From: CAYVVD01 sp964454975
Lineage (GTDB): Bacteria; Bacteroidota; Ignavibacteria; Kapaibacteriales; UBA2268
Length of the DNA stretch: 64,000 nucleotides
Reading direction: 5' to 3'
Assembly (NCBI GenBank): GCA_964454975.1
Contig: CAYVVD010000006.1
Span: 91,553-155,552, forward strand
Shown here: positions 38,647 to 48,096 of the stretch, piece by piece
Layout: every line of letters starts with the position of its first letter
Numbering within the stretch: position 1 is the first letter of the stretch
The notes under the pieces: generated by a model
Told to the model about the DNA's origin: nothing
Database searches by the model: none
What the model saw: the letters and a program-made list of their open reading frames with translations, nothing else
Program-made: the position numbers and the translations under genes

Positions 38647-39868
38647 TTATTCAGCTCTTAAGCCGCCCGGTATGGAATGTTTAATCCCTCTGAAGGCAGG
38701 GTAGAGTGACGAAATTAAGGTTATAAGTATCGAGGAAATAACTATTAGAATCACATTTTGAATTTCAATATTTACAGGCAAAGAGTCTATAATATAGCTG
38801 CTTGTATCAAAGCGGAATAATTTCAATTCTTTTTGTAAGTAATAAAATGAATAACCAAGAGCTCCGCCCGAGAACGATGCAACTACGCCAATAATTAATC
38901 CTGCAAAAAGAAACAAACCAGAAATATCCCTGTTTTTCATTCCCATTGCTTTTAGGGTTGAGATATCTTTCTTTTTTTCTATTACAGTCATTGTCAGGGA
39001 TGCCAGTACATTGAAAACTGCGATTAGAATAATTATACTGAAAATAACAGAGGCAATCATCCTCTCAAAATTCAAAATTTCAAAGAGTTCCCGGTTAATT
39101 TCTTTATAAGATTCAATTCTGAATCCCTTACCGGGCCATCCACCTAATTTTTCCATCAATTTTTCTGATTTTCTGTAATCTTCAAGCATTAAGTGGATAG
39201 AAGAAATTTGATTTATGGAGCCCGCAAATAACCTCTCGGCAATGTTAGGGCTACAGAACGCATAATAACTGTCGTAGTCCTTGATATTGGTTATAAAAAT
39301 AGCATCAAGCGTTGCTTTTACTCCACCCGGGTGCGTTGCTGTTCTGATACCGGACTCTATCATTTCTGGTGAAAACAAAATCACTTCGTCTCCGGGAAAA
39401 ATACCAGTCATGTCAGCTAAGATTCCTCCGAGAAGCAGGTAATTTACGGATTCTTCATTTTTCAGAATATTGCCGGCATACAAGTGTTTGCTAACTGGGT
39501 GATGCTTTATCGGCTTATCAACGCTAACAAGGTTTAAAACCTGGATTTTGTCTTCTTTCTGTATGGCTATTTTACCAGACTTTACGAGGAAAAAACGATC
39601 AACATCAGGAATATTTTCAATTTGATTCAATAATTCCTCAGGGGGTTTAAACCATGCTTCATTTTTATGGCTAATTCTGATGTGAGGGTCAATAGCAGAG
39701 ATTTGTTTCTCAGTAAGCTCCCTGAATCCGTTAAAAATTGAAATGACTGCAATTAATGCACCTACTCCGATTGCAATTCCAATAATCGAAATAAGTGTGA
39801 TTACAGAAATAAAATTAAATGTTCTCTTGGTGAAAACGTATCTGATTGCTATCCTGAAAGGCAGGTAC
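38647..39868 (-). CDS. LolC/LolE-type ABC transporter permease (FtsX/MacB fold)
   Basis: This protein of about 407 residues has an N-terminal transmembrane helix (about 20-45, FISVITLISIIGIAIGVGALIAVISIFNGF), a periplasmic domain (about 45-265) and three C-terminal helices (about 270-395). This is the layout of LolC/LolE permeases, which extract lipoproteins from the inner membrane with LolD. No LolD ATPase is next to it, so the partner must be encoded elsewhere; an FtsX/MacB relative with another substrate cannot be excluded. Its ATG overlaps the ppk stop (TAATG), so it is translated after polyphosphate kinase. Confidence 0.86.
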
Positions 39869-39869
39869 A

Positions 39870-41954
39870 TTATTGTTGCCTTCTTAGTCTATCCAGGTAA
39901 TAATTTTGAATATTAAATTCTTTTTCTCCACTTGCCGGCTTAATTTTATTATAATTGCCATCAGGTAATAATGACCAGGACTTAGTGTTGTCCTTCCAAT
40001 ATAATTCAAGCATATTAATAAGAGAGTGCTTTAATTTTGTGTTCAAAACCTGGAACATAAGTTCAACACGGCGATGCAGATTGCGGGACATCCAGTCGGC
40101 GCTGGAAAGGTAAACCTCATCCTTTCCTCCATTCTTGAAATAGAATACTCTTGTATGTTCAAGAAAACGTCCCAGGATACTCCTGACCTCAATGTTTTCG
40201 CTTATCTCCGGCAAGCCGGGTTTCAAACAGCAGATACCACGTATAAGCATCTTGATCTCCACTCCTTTCATGGAAGCTTTATAAAGCTCTTGTGTTACTT
40301 CCTTATGAGCGAGTGAATTCATTTTCACAAATATCAATCCGGGATTTTCAGGTGTGTGCAGTTCCGCTTCCCGCTGTATCAATTCAACAACCCGTTCCCG
40401 CAGATTTATCGGAGCCACAAGGAAGTGTTTCCAGTTCTTGTGATATGAATACCCGGTAAGATAATTAAACAGGTACATAGCTTCGAATCCAAATTCATTG
40501 TTAGATGTGAAAAATCCGATATCAGTATATAATCTTGCAGTAACCTGGTTATAATTCCCTGTTGATAAATGTAGGTAAGTTTTAAGAGTTTCATCTTCAC
40601 GTCTTACAACTATTGCAATTTTGCAATGAGTTTTAAGACCCAGTATTCCATATACCACATGGGCGCCTGCTTGTTCAAGCTCCCTCGCCCAAACAATATT
40701 CTTCTCCTCATCAAATCTTGCTTTCAGCTCGACAAAGGCAGTAACATCTTTACCCGTTTCCGCAGCTCTTTTCAATGCACGTACAATTAGTGAATTCACC
40801 CCTGTCCTGTATAGAGTCATCTTGATTGCCAGCACATTGGGATCTTCTGAAGCTTCGGTAATAAAACGCAGAGTGCTGTTAGTGAAGGAATCAAAAGGAT
40901 GATGTACCAGGAAATCGGATTTTTTTATTGCATCAAAAACGTTTACACTTTCAGCAAATTCCGGCAATGTGTAAGTTTTGAATGGAATATCACGAAGGCG
41001 GCGGATATTCAAAGCTGCAAGCTCCATGTAATCAGGCATGTTTAGCGGGCGGTTATGCACATAAACATCACTTGGTTCAAGATCGAGCGCGTTCATAAGC
41101 AAATTAACAAGGTAATCAGGCATATTTGCACTTACTTCGATTTTTACAACCGCACGTCCCCATCGTCGCCTCTTTACCTGTTCAGCGATTTCTGACAGCA
41201 AGTCTTCAGCTTCATCTTCAGCTATTTCTACATCCGCGTCACGGGTAACCCGAAAAGTATTTGTTGTTTCTACTTCAAGTCCCGGAAACAAAAGCCCCGC
41301 GTATTCTTTTATAATTTGCTCAATTAATACATAGTGGTTGCCTGTTTTACTGTTAAGTTGAATAAAACGTGGAAGTACTGCAGGAATCTGTAAAAAAGCA
41401 ATCTTTCTTTCAATAATGGATGTGCTTGTATCTTTTAATACAAATGCAAGGTTAAGTATCCTGTTAATCAGACGTGGGAAGGGATGCGCCGGATCCAGGC
41501 TTAATGGAGTTAATACAGGCATTATCTTATCTTTGAAGTGCTTTTCCAGGTACTCTTTTTCTTTTTTGCTTACATTACTGAATTCATGTAATTCAATATT
41601 ATTTAGCTTAAGTTCAGGCAATATCTCATTATATAGAATCCTTTCTTGTTCCTGGTATAATGGAATTAATCTGGAACGTATTTCCGTTAGCTGTTCAGCA
41701 GGTGTCATTCCATTATATGATAACTCTACAACACCTGCAGAAATCTGGGATTTTAGCCCTGCAACCCTTATCATAAAGAATTCATCCATATTCGAGCTGA
41801 AAATGCTGATGAATTTTAATCTTTCAAGCAGCGGATGTCTTTTATCTGCTGCTTCCAGCAAAACTCTCCGGTTGAATTCTATCAGGCTTAATTCCCTGTT
41901 TAGGTAGTATTCAGGGGCTGATAAGTCAATTTTCTTACTATTTCTGGATGCCAT
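39870..41954 (-). CDS. ppk: Polyphosphate kinase 1
   Basis: PPK1 makes inorganic polyphosphate reversibly from ATP at the inner membrane. The 694-residue protein begins with the N domain (YYLNRELSLIEFNRRVLLEA) and carries the PLD-like C domains with the autophosphorylated-His motif GLKTHCKIA near 455-463 and a second conserved motif HLSTGNYN. The C-terminus has YLSSADWMSRNLHRRVE. Length is normal. It is the first gene of the pair with the LolC/E-type permease; the functional link is unclear. Confidence 0.96.
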   Translation of the reverse strand: MASRNSKKIDLSAPEYYLNRELSLIEFNRRVLLEAADKRHPLLERLKFISIFSSNMDEFFMIRVAGLKSQISAGVVELSYNGMTPAEQLTEIRSRLIPLYQEQERILYNEILPELKLNNIELHEFSNVSKKEKEYLEKHFKDKIMPVLTPLSLDPAHPFPRLINRILNLAFVLKDTSTSIIERKIAFLQIPAVLPRFIQLNSKTGNHYVLIEQIIKEYAGLLFPGLEVETTNTFRVTRDADVEIAEDEAEDLLSEIAEQVKRRRWGRAVVKIEVSANMPDYLVNLLMNALDLEPSDVYVHNRPLNMPDYMELAALNIRRLRDIPFKTYTLPEFAESVNVFDAIKKSDFLVHHPFDSFTNSTLRFITEASEDPNVLAIKMTLYRTGVNSLIVRALKRAAETGKDVTAFVELKARFDEEKNIVWARELEQAGAHVVYGILGLKTHCKIAIVVRREDETLKTYLHLSTGNYNQVTARLYTDIGFFTSNNEFGFEAMYLFNYLTGYSYHKNWKHFLVAPINLRERVVELIQREAELHTPENPGLIFVKMNSLAHKEVTQELYKASMKGVEIKMLIRGICCLKPGLPEISENIEVRSILGRFLEHTRVFYFKNGGKDEVYLSSADWMSRNLHRRVELMFQVLNTKLKHSLINMLELYWKDNTKSWSLLPDGNYNKIKPASGEKEFNIQNYYLDRLRRQQ

Positions 41955-42020
41955 TTTTTGTTAATGATGTTTATGGAAAATAAACTTCAAAGATAAATAA
42001 TGAATTGGAAATGGGCGCTA

Positions 42021-43355
42021 TCAAAACGAGATTCTTAACTTAGGAAGCATCTTTGATATTTTTTGTTTTTCCTTCTCACTGATTGGATTGGCCTCAAGTT
42101 GGAGTACTCGCAGGTTTTCCATCCCTGAAATACCTTCCGGAATTGATTTTAATTTGTTTCCGGCTAGCAAAAGAATTTTACATTTTTTTAAGTCACCAAT
42201 TGATTCAGGTATCCTGGAGAGAGAGTTGTAAGCTATTTTAAAGTTTAATAGTTGCTCCATATTCCCAATTTCCGGTGGGAGAGAGGATATTTGATTTTTC
42301 GAAATATCCAACATTTTCAACTTTCTTAAGCTTGTTAACTGTACCGGGAACGAGTTAAAATTATTATTCCTTGCAATTAAAGTATGTAATTCCTTTAGAT
42401 TAATAAATTCATCAGGAAACTTACTTATTCCTGTGCTTGTAATGTCCAAAGACTTCAATTCAGGCAAAAAAACAATTTCACTTGGAAAAATTAATAAGTT
42501 ATTAAATGAAATGTCCAGCGTTTCAAGTAATTTCAAATCGCTGATATTATCGGGTAGATTTTGTAATTGATTTCCCGCCAGTTTTAACTCTTTTAATGAA
42601 GTCAAGCCTGCAAATCCTTCGGGAATAAATTTCAAACTGTTTTTTCTTAAATCAATTGTTTCGAGTTTTTTAAGCCTGCCGATACCATTAGGTAAATTAG
42701 TTAGCTTGTTAGAACGCAGATTTAGTGTTGTAAGATTTTTGAGATTGCCTATTTGAACGGGTATTTGTTTAAGTCGGTTATTTGATAAGGACAGTTTATC
42801 CAGGGAAAGAATTGAAAATATTTCTATTGGTACAGAATCCAGGCTGTTGTTGTCTAATGCTAAGCTTTTGAGTGATTTGCATTTGGATATCTCAGATGAA
42901 ACCATGTTTAGCTTATTGCTAATTAAGATTAATGTGCTTAGATTTTTATTGTTTGCAACAGAATTGCCGATTTGAGTGATTTTATTATTGCCCAGGTGAA
43001 TTGTACTGAGTTTTCCCATTCCACTTAGTTGTGGGAATTCACTAAACTCATTTCCGGATAAATTCAGAGTATGGAGGTTTTTTAATTCCGAAATTTCAGC
43101 AGGTAGAGACGATAATTTATTATTGGATAAATCCAGGCTTTCAAGCTTTTTAAATTTGGCTATTTCCCGGGAGAGATTTTTAATTCCAATACCGTTTAAG
43201 CTTAGGCTTTTTAAATCTGCAGTGTCTTTGAGTGCTTCTTCAAGAGATTTATAGCCGTAATTTGTTCTTTTCACTCCCTGGGAAATAGCTTCAGAACTAA
43301 TAAAAAGGATTCCGCCAAAAATCAGAAGAATCGTAATATTTTTTTTAAAAATCAT
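42021..43355 (-). CDS. Exported leucine-rich-repeat protein
   Basis: This 444-residue protein has a signal peptide (MIFKKNITILLIFGGILFISSEAIS), then about 16 leucine-rich repeats of roughly 23 residues with consensus L..L.LSNN.L..LP..I..L..L, from about 60 to the C-terminus. The repeats are of the bacterial/plant-like type with regular 'LP' corners and give a continuous solenoid without a catalytic domain. The start at 43355 lies just after the stop of the ABC permease gene, so it is probably the last gene of the glnQ-glnHP operon. A periplasmic or surface binding role is likely (family-level expectation); partner unknown. Confidence 0.86.
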   Translation of the reverse strand: MIFKKNITILLIFGGILFISSEAISQGVKRTNYGYKSLEEALKDTADLKSLSLNGIGIKNLSREIAKFKKLESLDLSNNKLSSLPAEISELKNLHTLNLSGNEFSEFPQLSGMGKLSTIHLGNNKITQIGNSVANNKNLSTLILISNKLNMVSSEISKCKSLKSLALDNNSLDSVPIEIFSILSLDKLSLSNNRLKQIPVQIGNLKNLTTLNLRSNKLTNLPNGIGRLKKLETIDLRKNSLKFIPEGFAGLTSLKELKLAGNQLQNLPDNISDLKLLETLDISFNNLLIFPSEIVFLPELKSLDITSTGISKFPDEFINLKELHTLIARNNNFNSFPVQLTSLRKLKMLDISKNQISSLPPEIGNMEQLLNFKIAYNSLSRIPESIGDLKKCKILLLAGNKLKSIPEGISGMENLRVLQLEANPISEKEKQKISKMLPKLRISF

Positions 43356-43356
43356 T

Positions 43357-44853
43357 CTAAGCCGGTTTTCTTTTGTCGACTGTAAATTTACGCTCGGCAA
43401 GTTTGGAAAGTTTCACAAAGGGTAATCCGAGTAACAGGTAAATCGCTGCTACTATAATTCCAGTTCCAATATAGTCATAATATGTTGAAGCGAGCCGACC
43501 ATACTCTTTAGTAAGTTCCACCATAGTAATTACGGAAACAAGTGAAGAATCCTTTAAAAGAGAAATGAAGTCATTGGTAAGAGGTGGAAGAACAAGCCTG
43601 ACAGCCTGTGGAATCACTATATGTCTCAAAGCCTGGAACCTTGTCATGCCAAGCGATATAGCTGCTTCCATCTGCCCTCTTGGAACAGAAAACAATCCCG
43701 CCCTGTAATTTTCTGCTTCATAAGCTGCATAATTTAACCCGAGCCCTATTATTGCAGCAAGGAAAGGAGATAATTTAATTCCAATTGAGGGTAATGCGTA
43801 AAAAATAAAAAACAACTGGATTAATAAAGGTGTCCCGCGAATTACCTCAATAAATATAACTGCCAGGTAGGAAAATGGTTTGGGAGCATACACCTTCGTT
43901 AGTGCAACAATTAAACCAACAATTATCGCAATAATCATCGAAAGGATACTCAATCCGAGGGTTATCAAAGCTGCTTTGCCGAGAGTAGGCATGAAACCCA
44001 GGTACCTGTAAAGTAGTTTCTCAAAAGTAATTCCGCCGCCTTTTTCCTCAATATAATCCAAATATTTTGTGGGCGGTATATTCGATTCAGTCTCATCATT
44101 TAGGAATTTTGCAAAAAGAGGGTTCCAAAGATTCCATGTCTCCAGGATTTCTCTGAGTTCATCGGATTTAATTAGCTCCTTAATAGCAGTATTTATTTCA
44201 GCAAGCAACTCAGGTTTATTTTTGGGGACAACAATACCGTATGAGATTTCACCAATTGCTTGTCCTACGAGCTTTAATTCAGGATTCCAACCTGCATAAT
44301 ACTGTGCTACAGGAGCATCAATCAGAACAGCATCCAGTCTGCCGTTTTTCAGGTCTTCGTAAGAGTTGAATTCACTGTCGTAACTTCTGACCTCGATACC
44401 ACCCTTGGCTCGTAATATCCTTTCTGCAAGAGAATTTTTGAGCGTACCTACTTTTTTCCCGACACAATCGGCAAGTTGATTTATTGTGTATTCATCTTTA
44501 TGAACAACCAATTGTTCGAATGTCATGTAATAGGGTATCGAAAAATTTACAACTTGTTTTCGGTCATCAGTAATTTCCAATCCATTTATAACAACATCGT
44601 AATCTTCACGGTCAAGGCCAGCAATAAGTCCATCCCACTGATTTTGAACAAAAACCGGTTCATATCCGATTCTATCACAAACTGCATTTATTATTTCAAC
44701 TTCAAATCCAATTAATTGGGATGGGTCAGCAGGATTCTGGAAAACATAGGGAGCACCACTTTCAGCATCAGCAGCATATCTCAACTGCTTCTCCTGTGAT
44801 AATAAAGCTAATGGGAGAAGTAAAGACAGCAAAATATAATAAGTGCTTTTCAT
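43357..44853 (-). CDS. Fused amino-acid ABC substrate-binding protein and permease
   Basis: This protein of about 498 residues joins two parts normally made as separate GlnH- and GlnP-like proteins. A signal peptide is followed by a type 3 solute-binding domain (about 20-245, YAADAESGAPYVFQNPADPS ... IGFEVEIINAVCDRIGYEPVF), and residues about 275-490 are a His/Glu/Gln-type permease with five or so helices and the EAA-loop region (ISLGMTRFQALRHIVIPQAVRLVLPP). The start at 44853 is preferred because the alternative at 44865 has no ribosome site; both overlap the ATPase gene end. It pairs with the adjacent ATPase for polar amino-acid uptake; substrate not determinable from sequence. Confidence 0.92.
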   Translation of the reverse strand: MKSTYYILLSLLLPLALLSQEKQLRYAADAESGAPYVFQNPADPSQLIGFEVEIINAVCDRIGYEPVFVQNQWDGLIAGLDREDYDVVINGLEITDDRKQVVNFSIPYYMTFEQLVVHKDEYTINQLADCVGKKVGTLKNSLAERILRAKGGIEVRSYDSEFNSYEDLKNGRLDAVLIDAPVAQYYAGWNPELKLVGQAIGEISYGIVVPKNKPELLAEINTAIKELIKSDELREILETWNLWNPLFAKFLNDETESNIPPTKYLDYIEEKGGGITFEKLLYRYLGFMPTLGKAALITLGLSILSMIIAIIVGLIVALTKVYAPKPFSYLAVIFIEVIRGTPLLIQLFFIFYALPSIGIKLSPFLAAIIGLGLNYAAYEAENYRAGLFSVPRGQMEAAISLGMTRFQALRHIVIPQAVRLVLPPLTNDFISLLKDSSLVSVITMVELTKEYGRLASTYYDYIGTGIIVAAIYLLLGLPFVKLSKLAERKFTVDKRKPA

Positions 44854-44857
44854 GAGC

Positions 44858-45709
44858 TCACGCATCCAGAATTTTCAAGTATTTCTTGGTACGTTCATCA
44901 GCCGGGTAGTTAAATATTTTATCCGGTGGACCCACTTCGATAATTTCCCCGTCTTCCATGTATATAACTTTATCCGAGGCGCTTTTGGCAAACTTCATTG
45001 AGTGGGTAACGACAATTTGCGTCATTCCTTCCTCATTGAGCTTTTTCATTACGCTTATTACTTCATCAACAAGCTCAGGATCAAGCGCAGATGTAGGCTC
45101 GTCATAAAGCATTATTTTGGGTTGCATAGCAAGGGCGCGTGCAATTGCAACCCTCTGCGCCTGCCCTCCGGACAATTCGTGCGGGAATCTTTCAGTATAT
45201 TCGAGAAGTCCAACTTTCTGAAGTACATTCTTGGCAATCTTGACAGCATTGTTTTTTGACTCCTGCTTAACAATCACAAGGGGTTTAGTTATATTTTCGA
45301 TAACAGTCATGTTTGTAAACAGGTTTAAGCTCTGGAACAACATCCCCACTTTAGATCGTAGCTTATGTGCCCTAATCTGGAAGTCGTCATCCAAGGAAGG
45401 AGTAGTCTCAAAGCCCTGGAAAGGCAAACCAACTTTATGTCTTATTGCAGTTGCTTTCTTTTGCAGCTCAGACTTGAAGCCTTCATTTCTGTTTTTTACC
45501 TCGAGGACTATTCCGGCGATTTCCATATACCCGGCATCAAGAATCTCAAGACAGTTAAGGCATCTGAGCAATGTTGTTTTTCCACAGCCCGATCGTCCGA
45601 TTATAGAAATTAATTCACCGTCTTGTGCTTTAAGGTCAATGCCTTTCAGAACATGAGTAGAATTAAAATACTTGTGCAATCCTCTAACATTAACTAACTC
45701 AACTGCCAT
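44858..45709 (-). CDS. glnQ: Polar amino-acid ABC transporter ATPase with internal Q-loop-like duplication
   Basis: This 283-residue ATPase has Walker A GRSGCGKTT at 38-46, signature LSGGQ near 183, Walker B IMLYDEPTSALDP near 201-213 and the switch His in VVTHSMKFAK. It is about 40 residues longer than the usual GlnQ because of extra sequence between strand 3 and the Q-loop. Residues 87-100 (ATAIRHKVGLPFQGF) resemble the true Q-loop segment at 115-131 (HKLRSKVGMLFQSLNLF), as if part of it had been duplicated. It lies directly upstream of the fused receptor/permease and overlaps it slightly, so the operon makes a complete importer. Confidence 0.93.
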   Translation of the reverse strand: MAVELVNVRGLHKYFNSTHVLKGIDLKAQDGELISIIGRSGCGKTTLLRCLNCLEILDAGYMEIAGIVLEVKNRNEGFKSELQKKATAIRHKVGLPFQGFETTPSLDDDFQIRAHKLRSKVGMLFQSLNLFTNMTVIENITKPLVIVKQESKNNAVKIAKNVLQKVGLLEYTERFPHELSGGQAQRVAIARALAMQPKIMLYDEPTSALDPELVDEVISVMKKLNEEGMTQIVVTHSMKFAKSASDKVIYMEDGEIIEVGPPDKIFNYPADERTKKYLKILDA

Positions 45710-45796
45710 CCCGTTATTCCAATTAAGACAACTATAAATTTAATCAAGTAAATTAATAATAGTGAAACTCAAAACCAACTGCTATTAAACAAAAAA

Positions 45797-45819
45797 AGCC
45801 GGGAATGAGATTCCCGGCT
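45797..45819 (-). terminator. Rho-independent terminator after the CRD-OmpA gene
   Basis: AGCCGGGAAT and ATTCCCGGCT form a perfect 10-bp stem with a 3-base loop, followed on the minus strand by TTTTTTGTTT. It ends the WD40/CRD-OmpA transcription unit before glnQ. Confidence 0.92.
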
Positions 45820-45842
45820 GGTTTAATGGATTCATTTTCAAA

Positions 45843-46556
45843 TCAGAAATTCTTTACAACTATGTATGAAGGTCCGATATAGCGTTTTCCTTTAGCTCTT
45901 TTTCCAACAGGCGGGGGATTATTGGGATCAACAGTAGCAGAGCCTTCAATAGTCATCCTGCTCTGAGAAATCCCCTGTGAAGCAAAATATTGCATCAAAG
46001 ACTTGGCACGATCGAGTGTAAGTTCTTTGTTTTCGTTTTTATCCTTTGCATTGTCAGGGAAGCTGATTATTTCAAATTTGACATCAGGGTTTTCTTTTAG
46101 AGTATTGGCAAGGTCCTCCAGGAAAAATTCAGAGCCAAAACGAAGTTTGGATTTATTCAACTCAAAAGGAGGGACCCTCACTGGGATTTTTATATCCTTT
46201 TCAAGAGGCTTAATCAGGAAATCCTGTGAAATTTCAAGATATTTCTTAGTATCGGGAACCTGTATTTTGTAAGTTTCCTTAAAAAATCCTTTCTTTTTTA
46301 ACTCAACTATGTATTCCATGCCCGGCCTTAAACCTGTCAGGTAATAATAACCATTTTCAGAAATGTTGCTTCTGGTAGCATTTACACGGTTGCCTTCTAT
46401 ATCGAAGCATAAAATAGCCACAGTTTCGGGCTGGCGAGTAACTTCATTAAACACGTTTCCGGTAAGGGAAACTACAGTCTGAGCAAACTGAGCGTACGAA
46501 ACGCCTGTGAATCCAAATATCAAAAGCGCATATGCCAATATTTTCATCTTTAACAT
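45843..46556 (-). CDS. Exported CRD-like/OmpA-like domain protein (possible half of a split PorE)
   Basis: This 237-residue protein has a signal peptide (about 1-25). Next comes a carboxypeptidase-regulatory-like beta-sandwich (about 28-115: LTGNVFNEVTRQPETVAILCFD ... GLRPGMEYIVELKKKGFF). Residues about 120-237 resemble an OmpA_C peptidoglycan-binding domain (KLRFGSEFFLEDLANTLKENPDVKFEIISF, then LTLDRAKSLMQYFASQGISQSRMTIEG). The ATG directly follows the TAA of the WD40 gene and uses a GGAGGAGG inside that gene's last codons, so expression is coupled. WD40, CRD and OmpA_C is the domain order I recall for the T9SS protein PorE; a split homologue is an inference. Otherwise it is a general OmpA-family envelope protein. 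Confidence 0.85.
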   Translation of the reverse strand: MLKMKILAYALLIFGFTGVSYAQFAQTVVSLTGNVFNEVTRQPETVAILCFDIEGNRVNATRSNISENGYYYLTGLRPGMEYIVELKKKGFFKETYKIQVPDTKKYLEISQDFLIKPLEKDIKIPVRVPPFELNKSKLRFGSEFFLEDLANTLKENPDVKFEIISFPDNAKDKNENKELTLDRAKSLMQYFASQGISQSRMTIEGSATVDPNNPPPVGKRAKGKRYIGPSYIVVKNF

Positions 46557-47537
46557 TTAACCTCCTCCTTTACGCTTTTTAATTAAAAATCTAACAGTAC
46601 CGTCGGCACATCCGATTATAATGATGCTTGCATCTGAAATAAGGTCAACAGACCAAATTTCAACCTCGGCATCAAAAGTCATAAGGTTTTTACCTGTTTC
46701 CGAATTCCAAAGCTTAACCTTTTTATCCAGGCTTGCACTTACAATAGTCTTGTTATCCCCCGCGAAAGAAACGTCCTGGATTAGTTCGTCATGTGCGTTA
46801 ATAGTTCTTAAGAGTTGTCCGTCCGGCATGCTCCAGACTTTTATTACACCGTTCATATCTGAAGAAACCAGCCGTTTGCTGTCGAAGCTAAATAAAACTG
46901 TTAAAACACCGGCTTCATGGCCAAGCAGATTCATAATAGGCTCTTTAGTTGTAAGGTCTGTTGACCAGATTTTGATTGTTTTATCATCGGAGCAGGAAGC
47001 AATGTACTCGCCGTCGTAGCTGTAGGCGACGTTGTTTGTGGGTTCTTTATGCCCTCTGAGTGTTTTGATTTCCTGTCCAAGCCTCAAGTCCCAAAGCTTA
47101 ACAGTTTTATCAAAACTTGTGCTCGCAACAAAAGTAGAGCTGTCATCCTGGCTGAAATATACTCCAATAACCTGGTCGGTATGGCCTTTTAGTAATTTTA
47201 TCTGTTCACCGGATTCAACATCCCAAACCCTCACTGTTTGGTCACTGGAACCACTTGCGATATATTTATCATTACCTGAGAACGATATATTGTTTACCTG
47301 GCCAAGATGGCCGATAAAGGTACGGTATTCCTTGCCATCCGGGATAGTCCAGATTTTAATCGTCTCGTCCAGGCTGCAGGTAGCCACCTTTGTATCATCT
47401 TCGTTTACGAACACACCCAGGACTTCGTCACCATGGCTGCCAATGGTTTTCATTTCATATTTAGGCGATTGTGCGTTCAATTGTGTTATTATTACCGCCA
47501 CAAAGCAAAGCGCTGTTAATTTTAATAAGGCCTTCAT
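46557..47537 (-). CDS. Exported seven-bladed WD40 propeller protein
   Basis: This 326-residue protein has a signal peptide (MKALLKLTALCFVAVIITQLNA) followed by about seven WD40 repeats filling the rest; each ends in an IKIW, VRVWD, VKLWD or similar strand (TIKIWTI, TVRVWDV, TVKLWDL, TIKIWST, VIKVWSM, KVKLWNS, TVRFLI). WD40 proteins are normally cytoplasmic scaffolds, so a signal peptide marks an envelope-located propeller. The ATG at 47537 has GAGG 9 bases upstream; the frame also allows a TTG at 47543. The C-terminal RKGGG codons double as the ribosome-binding site of the CRD-OmpA gene. A propeller platform in the T9SS is proposed from this neighbour. Confidence 0.9.
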   Translation of the reverse strand: MKALLKLTALCFVAVIITQLNAQSPKYEMKTIGSHGDEVLGVFVNEDDTKVATCSLDETIKIWTIPDGKEYRTFIGHLGQVNNISFSGNDKYIASGSSDQTVRVWDVESGEQIKLLKGHTDQVIGVYFSQDDSSTFVASTSFDKTVKLWDLRLGQEIKTLRGHKEPTNNVAYSYDGEYIASCSDDKTIKIWSTDLTTKEPIMNLLGHEAGVLTVLFSFDSKRLVSSDMNGVIKVWSMPDGQLLRTINAHDELIQDVSFAGDNKTIVSASLDKKVKLWNSETGKNLMTFDAEVEIWSVDLISDASIIIIGCADGTVRFLIKKRKGGG

Positions 47538-47700
47538 AAGCAAATTCCTCTAAGTAAAGCCAATTTAATCAGCAAAATTAACCAAAATTAATAAAGGAAA
47601 CTGTAGTGAAAAAATTTAAATACTATATGTAGAAAAGTAAATATGCAAATTCTCATTGTTTTCCTCTAATTCTAAAATACGAATAATGATGCAAAAGGTT

Positions 47701-48096
47701 CTACTTTCGCAATACCGAGGTTAATTTCCTAAGTAAAGAAATTAATTCCTTTACTTCAGACAAAGTGAATGAAATTATCTCAGGTTCTTTAACTTTTGGT
47801 GTGTTTAATTCCAATTCGGATGAATCAATTTCCAATTTCATGTTGCGAGATGTTTCATTAACCAGAACACTTCCAATTTTCTCCTTAGCACCTTTCAGCG
47901 ATAGTTTTTCTTCCCTTAGGAGGCCTTTTATTACCCGGATTACATTAATATCTTTTTCAGAATATATCCTGTTGCCGCCCCTGTTCTTTTTGGGTTTTAA
48001 CTGAGAGAATTCTTTTTCCCAGTATCTTAGAATATGTTGTTCCTCGTCTATCAGTCTGCTAACTTCGCTGATAGAATAATACAACTTATGAGCCAT
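47701..48096 (-). CDS. MerR-family transcriptional regulator
   Basis: This 131-residue protein begins with a MerR winged helix (YYSISEVSRLIDEEQHILRYWEKEFSQLKPKKNRGGNRIYSEKDI, about 6-50) and a dimerisation helix with NVIRVIKGLLREEKLSLKGAKEKIG. The rest (about 85-131) is short and helical with no metal-binding cysteines, so the inducer is unknown. It is of the compact type common in Bacteroidota. It lies upstream of the WD40 gene on the same strand after about 160 A+T-rich bases. Its target cannot be deduced; a cell-envelope gene nearby is only a guess. Confidence 0.9.
   Translation of the reverse strand: MAHKLYYSISEVSRLIDEEQHILRYWEKEFSQLKPKKNRGGNRIYSEKDINVIRVIKGLLREEKLSLKGAKEKIGSVLVNETSRNMKLEIDSSELELNTPKVKEPEIISFTLSEVKELISLLRKLTSVLRK

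Noticed and set aside
41416..41907. 163-codon plus-strand frame inside ppk
   Set aside because: It lies opposite the conserved N-terminal part of polyphosphate kinase and shows no independent start site or family pattern.
47032..47553. 173-codon plus-strand frame opposite the WD40 gene
   Set aside because: The repeat structure of the WD40 gene on the minus strand explains the open frame; the antisense translation has repeating Ser/Leu-rich units.
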